Shown here piece by piece: positions 7,137 through 10,921 of a DNA stretch of 10,921 nt. The position numbers and the translations under genes were made by a program. Every line of letters starts with the position of its first letter. Position 1 is the first letter of the stretch. A model generated the notes under the pieces. It was not told the DNA's origin and searched no databases. It saw nothing but the letters and a program-made list of their open reading frames with translations. The DNA is from Fidelibacterota bacterium (GTDB taxonomy: Bacteria; Fidelibacterota; Fidelibacteria; Fidelibacterales; Fidelibacteraceae): assembly GCA_016937825.1 (NCBI GenBank), contig JAFGVT010000099.1:1-10921 (forward strand), in the 5' to 3' direction.

Positions 7137-8018
7137 CTACCAGCCGCGCTTTGCCATTTTTTCACCGTCATCGAGGCCGGCGGCAGAAATGCCCGCCATG
7201 GCATCCTTCAGACCTTTGGACACTTCGGCAAGCACGGACGGATCGCTGTAGTGTGTGACCGCCTTGACGATCGCTTCGGCGCGCTGTTTGGGGTCGTCAG
7301 ACTTGAATATTCCCGAACCGACAAAGACCGCTTCCGCGCCGAGTTGCATCATAAGAGAGGCGTCGGCGGGCGTGGCGATACCGCCTGCGGCAAAATTCGG
7401 AACGGGCAGTTTGCCGTTCTTTGCGATCCACTCAACAAGGGCAAAGGGGGCACCGAGATTTTTAGCTTCCGCCATGAGTTCGCTTTGATCCAGTATCGTA
7501 AGCCGCCGGATCTCCCCCACGACTTTGCGCATATGACGGACAGCTTCCACGATGTCGCCGGTTCCGGGTTCGCCTTTTGTCCGGATCATTGCCGCGCCCT
7601 CCCCGATACGACGGAGAGCCTCGCCGAGATTGCGGCATCCGCAGACAAAAGGAACATGGAAATCCTTTTTCCAGATATGATTTTCCTCGTCAGCCGGGGT
7701 GAGAACCTCGGATTCGTCAATAAAATCCACGCCGATCTCCTGCAGGATCTGAGCTTCGGCAAAGTGGCCGATGCGGCATTTTGCCATAACGGGAATGGAA
7801 ACCGCTTCTTTTATTTTAAGGATCATTTCGGGATTGCTCATGCGGGCAATTCCGCCGAAGGCACGGATATCCGCGGGAATGCGTTCCAGGGCCATGACGG
7901 ACGAAGCGCCGGCATCTTCGGCGATCTTCGCCTGCTCCACATTGGTCACATCCATGATAACGCCGCCTTTAAGCATTTCAGCCAATCCGACCTTTACCTC
8001 ATAGGTGCCTTTTTTCAT
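7137..8018 (-). CDS. pdxS: Pyridoxal 5'-phosphate synthase lyase subunit PdxS
   Basis: TIM-barrel synthase that condenses ribose 5-phosphate, glyceraldehyde 3-phosphate and PdxT-derived ammonia into pyridoxal 5'-phosphate; it forms dodecamers decorated by PdxT. Length 293 residues, exactly family-sized. Key elements: D23 (IMDVTN), ALERIPADIR (43-52), FGGIARM (54-60), the first Schiff-base lysine K80 in PVMAKCRIGHF, LTPADEENHI (106-115), the second swinging-arm lysine K148 in RTKGEPGTG, and the phosphate-binding FAAGGIATPADA (209-220). All catalytic residues expected of an active enzyme are present. ATG 8018 overlaps the ispH TGA in an ATGA junction; GGAG ten bases upstream provides a ribosome site inside ispH. 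pdxT follows directly, so the complete PLP synthase is encoded here. Confidence 0.98.
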   Translation of the reverse strand: MKKGTYEVKVGLAEMLKGGVIMDVTNVEQAKIAEDAGASSVMALERIPADIRAFGGIARMSNPEMILKIKEAVSIPVMAKCRIGHFAEAQILQEIGVDFIDESEVLTPADEENHIWKKDFHVPFVCGCRNLGEALRRIGEGAAMIRTKGEPGTGDIVEAVRHMRKVVGEIRRLTILDQSELMAEAKNLGAPFALVEWIAKNGKLPVPNFAAGGIATPADASLMMQLGAEAVFVGSGIFKSDDPKQRAEAIVKAVTHYSDPSVLAEVSKGLKDAMAGISAAGLDDGEKMAKRGW

Positions 8019-8860
8019 TTCGTTTTATCTCCGTTTAAATTTTTAACATATTCTTTAATGCTTTCGATCAGATATCCCGGCGTGCTGGCGCCTGCGGTAA
8101 TTCCCAGCGATGCACAATCGCGGAACCAGTCAGGATCGATATCTCCAACCCCGGCGACCATATGGCTGTTCCCGTTAAGCGACCGTGCAACGGTAAACAG
8201 GCGCCTGGAATTCGCCGAATGAGGATCCCCGATAACAAGAACGCAATCGTTGTGTTTTGCCAGGGCGAGGATCTCTTCCTGATTCCTCCGGGTCGGTTCG
8301 CATATCGTATTAATGATACGGCAATCGCGCGACCTTGTCAATATGCCCGGCAGTATTTTCAATATCCCGTCAAGACGCTGAGTGCTTTGAACGACGACGC
8401 CCGTGCGTGATTTCAGCGTACAGGCCCTCAGGTCGGAAAGCGCAGAAACGATGCAATAATCCCGCAGGCGGGAAACGATCCCCAGCACCTCGTCGTGATC
8501 TTTATCCCCGATCACAATGATCTGCCGGCCCTCGTTCTCAAGTTCCTTTGCGTGGCGGTGTATTTCTTTAACCAGAGGGCAAGTTCCGTCAAGGAGATGC
8601 AGTCCCAGCGCATCCGCTTTGCGGACCAGTTCCGCGTCGGTTCCGTGCGCGCGAAGCAAAAGGGGCATTTCCCCGACGTCTTCAAGGCGGTCCACATACA
8701 CCAAACCGCGCGCCTTAAGTTTGTCCACCACAACCTTGTTGTGGACCAGGTCGCCCAGTACCGCCACCCGGCCGTAGGCATCCAGGGCGGCATTCGCCAT
8801 GTCCACGGCATTTTTAACGCCGGAACAGAAGCCGCAATGTTCGGCGATCTCAATTTTCAT
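8015..8860 (-). CDS. ispH: 4-hydroxy-3-methylbut-2-enyl diphosphate reductase IspH (LytB)
   Basis: [4Fe-4S] enzyme of the last MEP-pathway step, reducing HMBPP to isopentenyl and dimethylallyl diphosphate in the cytoplasm. Length 281 residues, close to short bacterial forms. The three cluster cysteines are visible: C12 (CGFCSGVKNAV), C94 (DGTCPLV) and C187 (NTICEPTRRNQ). Substrate-binding His residues are H40 (GDLVHN), H72 (RAHGT) and H122 with proton-relay E124 (DHDEV). The diphosphate pocket shows QST (158-160), HSANS (214-218) and ITAGAST (254-260). The second Ser of the usual SSNS is Ala, a change I would not expect to abolish activity because the flanking Ser and Asn are kept. The start overlaps the 3' end of nrnA by 11 nt, with a GAGG about ten bases upstream; the stop overlaps pdxS by 4 nt. 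It implies isoprenoid synthesis by the non-mevalonate route. Confidence 0.97.
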   Translation of the reverse strand: MKIEIAEHCGFCSGVKNAVDMANAALDAYGRVAVLGDLVHNKVVVDKLKARGLVYVDRLEDVGEMPLLLRAHGTDAELVRKADALGLHLLDGTCPLVKEIHRHAKELENEGRQIIVIGDKDHDEVLGIVSRLRDYCIVSALSDLRACTLKSRTGVVVQSTQRLDGILKILPGILTRSRDCRIINTICEPTRRNQEEILALAKHNDCVLVIGDPHSANSRRLFTVARSLNGNSHMVAGVGDIDPDWFRDCASLGITAGASTPGYLIESIKEYVKNLNGDKTK

Positions 8861-9878
8861 TGAAGGTTTTCCTCACGTGTTCGACCATCGCCTCGACGAC
8901 CTCGGGATATAGTTCATTCAGAGGGTGCACGCTGACGATCCCGCTTGCATGTTCGTGTCCGCCCCCGCCGAAACGGCGCGCGATCCCGTTTGTGGAGACC
9001 GCCCCTTTCGAACGGAAATTGATACGCGTTGAGCCGTCTAAACGTTCCTTGAACATGATGCTTACTTCAACGCCCGAGATCATGCGCAGAAAATCGGTAA
9101 TACCGTCCGTATCCATGTCGTCGGCATCATTATCGTGGAGCATCTGCCGGGTGATCACGAACCAGACGACGCGCTTGTCTTCCGAAAAATGAATGTTCTG
9201 TAAAACGGAAGAAAAAAGCTGGATCCCGCTGCGGGAAATATTTCCGAACAACTTGCAATAGATGCCATAGACATCAATGCCGTATTCCATAAGTTCCGAT
9301 GCGATCCGGTGAGACCGCGCCGTGGTGTTACCGTAACGAAAGTTTCCCGTGTCACCCGCAATGGCGATATACAGATCGGTCGCGATATCCCGGTCCATCA
9401 GGTCCGGATGCGTGTTCATGATGAATTCATAGATCAGCTTCCCGACCGAGCAGTCCCCGGAATTCACGATCTCCTGAAGGTAGATGGGATTGTTCTCTTT
9501 GGGATGGTGATCGATGGCAACGACAGGGCGTTTTGCGGCAAGCGCATCCTGACCGAGCTGGCCGATACGCGCAAAAGAACCCGCATCCAGAACGACCAGC
9601 ATGTCGGCGCGGGCGAGCAGGGGCTGATGCTTCGAAGGCACATATCTCCGGCAAAGACGCCCGGTGTCCATAAATGTCAGGTTGCCGGGAGTGGGAGATA
9701 TATTGAGGATATGGACTTCTTTCCCGAGTTTTTTCAGCAAGCGATAAAGCGCCAGCTCCGATCCGATGCCGTCGGCATCCGGATTCTGATGGGTCGTTAT
9801 AACAAAGGATGAGGCAAAGCGGATCCGCTGTTCAAGTTCTTTCCACTGTTGAAGTATTTCCGCGTCAGGTGTTATCAT
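8850..9878 (-). CDS. nrnA: DHH/DHHA1 phosphoesterase, NrnA-like (oligoribonuclease / pAp phosphatase)
   Basis: Cytoplasmic Mn-dependent phosphoesterase; family members degrade 2-5-nt RNA (nanoRNA) and often dephosphorylate 3'-phosphoadenosine 5'-phosphate. Some relatives instead cleave cyclic or linear dinucleotides such as pApA, which the sequence cannot exclude. Length 342 residues. The DHH domain has motif I TTHQNPDADGIGSELALY (28-45, metal ligands H30, D34, D36), motif II VVLDAGSFARIG (95-106, D98), motif III AIDHHP (121-126) and motif IV AGDTGNFRYGNTTARSHR (174-191, D176). The DHHA1 domain shows INFRSKG (286-292) and GGGGHEHASG (304-313). ATG 9878 was chosen because a GGGAG lies six bases upstream and the family starts near here; the longer frame from a TTG at 9998 would begin with a poly-Gly run encoded by the C9 tract and is implausible. 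First gene of the apparent operon; overlaps ispH by 11 nt. Confidence 0.93.
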   Translation of the reverse strand: MITPDAEILQQWKELEQRIRFASSFVITTHQNPDADGIGSELALYRLLKKLGKEVHILNISPTPGNLTFMDTGRLCRRYVPSKHQPLLARADMLVVLDAGSFARIGQLGQDALAAKRPVVAIDHHPKENNPIYLQEIVNSGDCSVGKLIYEFIMNTHPDLMDRDIATDLYIAIAGDTGNFRYGNTTARSHRIASELMEYGIDVYGIYCKLFGNISRSGIQLFSSVLQNIHFSEDKRVVWFVITRQMLHDNDADDMDTDGITDFLRMISGVEVSIMFKERLDGSTRINFRSKGAVSTNGIARRFGGGGHEHASGIVSVHPLNELYPEVVEAMVEHVRKTFNEN

Positions 9879-10079
9879 TACAATCTCCCAAATAGCGTGC
9901 ATTTTACGAATATATCGACGGAAAAGAAAACGAAAAAGGAAAAAGCTTGGCGCGCCCAAAGGGTGAAATTTAAGAATCCTGAAACAACCCCCCCCCAAAG
10001 ACGGAAAGTGAGGACAATATAAAAAGCGGAAACAGGCGCTTCCGCTTTTTTATGGGAGAGCATCATTTGCCGGCTTGAT
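9879..10079. other. Intergenic region between hcp and nrnA, likely operon leader
   Basis: A 201-nt non-coding stretch. On the minus strand, after the hcp terminator, it carries a run of nine G (9996-9988), a GC-rich near-palindrome around GGCGCGCC (9946-9961), a pyrimidine-rich stretch (9945-9917) and the nrnA ribosome site GGGAG (9889-9885). It must contain the promoter of the nrnA-to-mnmG gene run if that run is transcribed separately, but I find no convincing -35/-10 pair. The best AT-rich element is TATATTCG (9914-9907), which resembles the Bacteroidota -7 box TAnnTTTG with one mismatch but lacks a TTTG box at the right distance. No small gene or known riboswitch is recognisable. Confidence 0.6.
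10021..10050 (-). terminator. Intrinsic terminator downstream of hcp, symmetric A/T tracts
   Basis: Perfect 11-bp inverted repeat: aaaaagcggaa (10021-10031) pairs with ttccgcttttt (10040-10050) around an 8-nt loop (10032-10039). Read on the minus strand the stem runs into a U tract, 29 nt after the hcp stop codon, as expected for a Rho-independent terminator. Because both arms carry five A or T, it should also work in the plus direction and could block antisense transcription coming from the nrnA side. It separates hcp from the eight-gene run to its left. Confidence 0.9.
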
Positions 10080-10921
10080 TTATCCGATGAGCTCTTTCAT
10101 ATCCGAATCTACGTCGCGGATGCCCGAAATACCGAAATTTTCCACCAGAACTTTAACAACGGCGGGGGAAAGAAACGCGGGCAGGGTCGGTCCCAGATGG
10201 ATGTTCTTAACGCCCAGGGAAAGCAAGGCAAGAAGAACAATGATCGCCTTCTGCTCATACCACGCAATATTGTAAGCGATCGGCAGATCATTGATGTCGT
10301 TCAGGCCAAAGACCTCTTTTAGTTTAAGCGCGATCACGGCCAGAGAATAGGAATCGTTGCATTGTCCGGCGTCCAGAACGCGCGGGATGCCACCGATGTC
10401 GCCCAGGGGCAGTTTGTTGTAGCGGTATTTTGCACACCCTGCGGTCAGGATCACAACATCCTTCGGTAATTTCCCGGCAAATTCCGTATAGTAAGCGCGG
10501 TCCTTCATCCGCCCGTCGCAGCCCGCCATGACAACGAATTTCCGGATAGCGCCGGATTTTACGGCATCCACGATCTTGTCGGCCAGGGCCAGGACCTGGT
10601 TGTGTGCAAAACCGCCCACGATCTCACCTTGTTCGATCTCTTGTGGGGCGGGACAGCGTTTTGCGTGTTCAATGATGGCGGAAAAATCTTTCGGCTTACC
10701 GTTCACGCGGTCCGGGATGTGCATACAGCCGCTAAAGCCGGATGAGCCGGTGGTGTAGATCCGGTCCTTGTAAGAGGTTTTGGGAGGAACAATGCAGTTC
10801 GTTGTGAACAGTACGGGTCCGTTGAAGGTTTCGAACTCTTCTTTTTGTTTCCACCAGGAATTGCCGTAATTGCCGACAAAATGCTCATATTTTTTAAAGG
10901 CGGGATAGTAGTTCGCCGGCA
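10080..10921 (-). CDS. hcp: Hybrid-cluster protein Hcp (hydroxylamine reductase), 5' part outside window
   Basis: Fe-S enzyme of nitrosative-stress defence in anaerobes; Hcp reduces NO and has hydroxylamine reductase activity in vitro. 279 C-terminal residues are visible (family about 540-550), open to the right edge; the ATG at 10724 is internal, since clear homology continues upstream (YPAFKKYEHFVGNYG). Hybrid-cluster ligands, in fragment numbering: C42 (TTNC), C134 (GCDG), C162 (AGCAKY), C187 (GQCND), E222 and K224 (WYEQKA). The spacings 28, 25 and 35 between C134, C162, C187 and E222 equal those of the Desulfovibrio C406/C434/C459/E494 set as I know it, so the active site looks intact. 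The N-terminal cysteine motif that would show its class is not in the window. It ends in TAA at 10080, followed by an intrinsic terminator. No electron-transfer partner is visible. Confidence 0.96.
   Translation of the reverse strand, partial: PANYYPAFKKYEHFVGNYGNSWWKQKEEFETFNGPVLFTTNCIVPPKTSYKDRIYTTGSSGFSGCMHIPDRVNGKPKDFSAIIEHAKRCPAPQEIEQGEIVGGFAHNQVLALADKIVDAVKSGAIRKFVVMAGCDGRMKDRAYYTEFAGKLPKDVVILTAGCAKYRYNKLPLGDIGGIPRVLDAGQCNDSYSLAVIALKLKEVFGLNDINDLPIAYNIAWYEQKAIIVLLALLSLGVKNIHLGPTLPAFLSPAVVKVLVENFGISGIRDVDSDMKELIG

Noticed and set aside
7124..7204. Longer PdxT start at 7204
   Set aside because: The extension reads through the end of pdxS out of frame; the ATG at 7123 has a suitably placed GGAG and begins the conserved IGVLGIQG strand.
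8019..8040. Possible riboswitch for vitamin B6 genes before pdxS
   Set aside because: pdxS overlaps the ispH stop, leaving no untranslated leader that could hold an aptamer.
7251..8222. 323-residue open frame on the plus strand opposite pdxS and ispH
   Set aside because: It is antisense to two textbook genes with intact catalytic motifs, has no recognisable motifs, and has the composition expected of a complementary-frame shadow.
9309..9812. 167-residue plus-strand open frame opposite nrnA
   Set aside because: Shadow of the DHH gene, which has all metal-binding motifs in frame.
9879..9998. Longer NrnA start at TTG 9998
   Set aside because: It would begin with glycines encoded by the homopolymer and a hydrophobic leader foreign to this cytoplasmic family; ATG 9878 has a GGGAG at six bases.
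10080..10724. hcp starting at the ATG at 10724
   Set aside because: The frame continues upstream with clear Hcp sequence, including a cluster-ligand cysteine, to the window edge, so this Met is internal.
1..10921. CRISPR arrays, insertion sequences, tRNA or rRNA genes
   Set aside because: No regularly spaced direct repeats, transposase-like frames, terminal inverted repeats, or tRNA/rRNA-like sequences were seen on either strand.

Overview
The window is a gene-dense bacterial chromosome segment in which every supported gene lies on the minus strand. It looks like an anaerobic or microaerophilic Gram-negative of the Fibrobacteres-Chlorobi-Bacteroidetes (FCB) sphere, possibly a candidate phylum such as Cloacimonadota or Marinimicrobia. 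Three things point there. First, a large secreted beta-helix protein ends in a type IX secretion / FlgD-like C-terminal sorting domain (YPNPFNP...IYNLRGE...G.Y), a signature of those phyla. Second, MnmG carries Bacteroidota-like wording (VNGFSSSLP, AVWAPRAQ). Third, a hybrid-cluster protein (Hcp) is typical of anaerobes. This assignment is inference. No rRNA or other phylogenetic marker is present.

Layout in the direction of transcription (right to left): the 3' two-thirds or so of hcp (10921-10080); an intergenic gap with a clear intrinsic terminator (10021-10050); then eight tightly packed co-directional genes. These are nrnA (DHH phosphoesterase), ispH (last step of the MEP isoprenoid pathway), pdxS and pdxT (pyridoxal 5'-phosphate synthase), a LiaF-like four-TM protein, a secreted beta-helix protein with a sorting domain, mnmE, and mnmG (cut by the left edge). 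Junctions are overlaps of 11, 4, 26 and 1 nt, or gaps of 13, 35 and 92 nt, which suggests one operon with translational coupling. The 92-nt gap before mnmG may hold a second promoter.

Functionally the run mixes housekeeping chemistry: nanoRNA/pAp turnover, isoprenoid precursor, vitamin B6, and tRNA wobble-uridine modification by the MnmE-MnmG complex. Two envelope-related genes are embedded in it. I see no defence system, mobile element, CRISPR array, tRNA or rRNA. The most unusual feature is that the 859-residue exported beta-helix protein is joined to mnmE by a one-base TAATG stop/start overlap. No dramatic new system can be claimed from this sequence alone.
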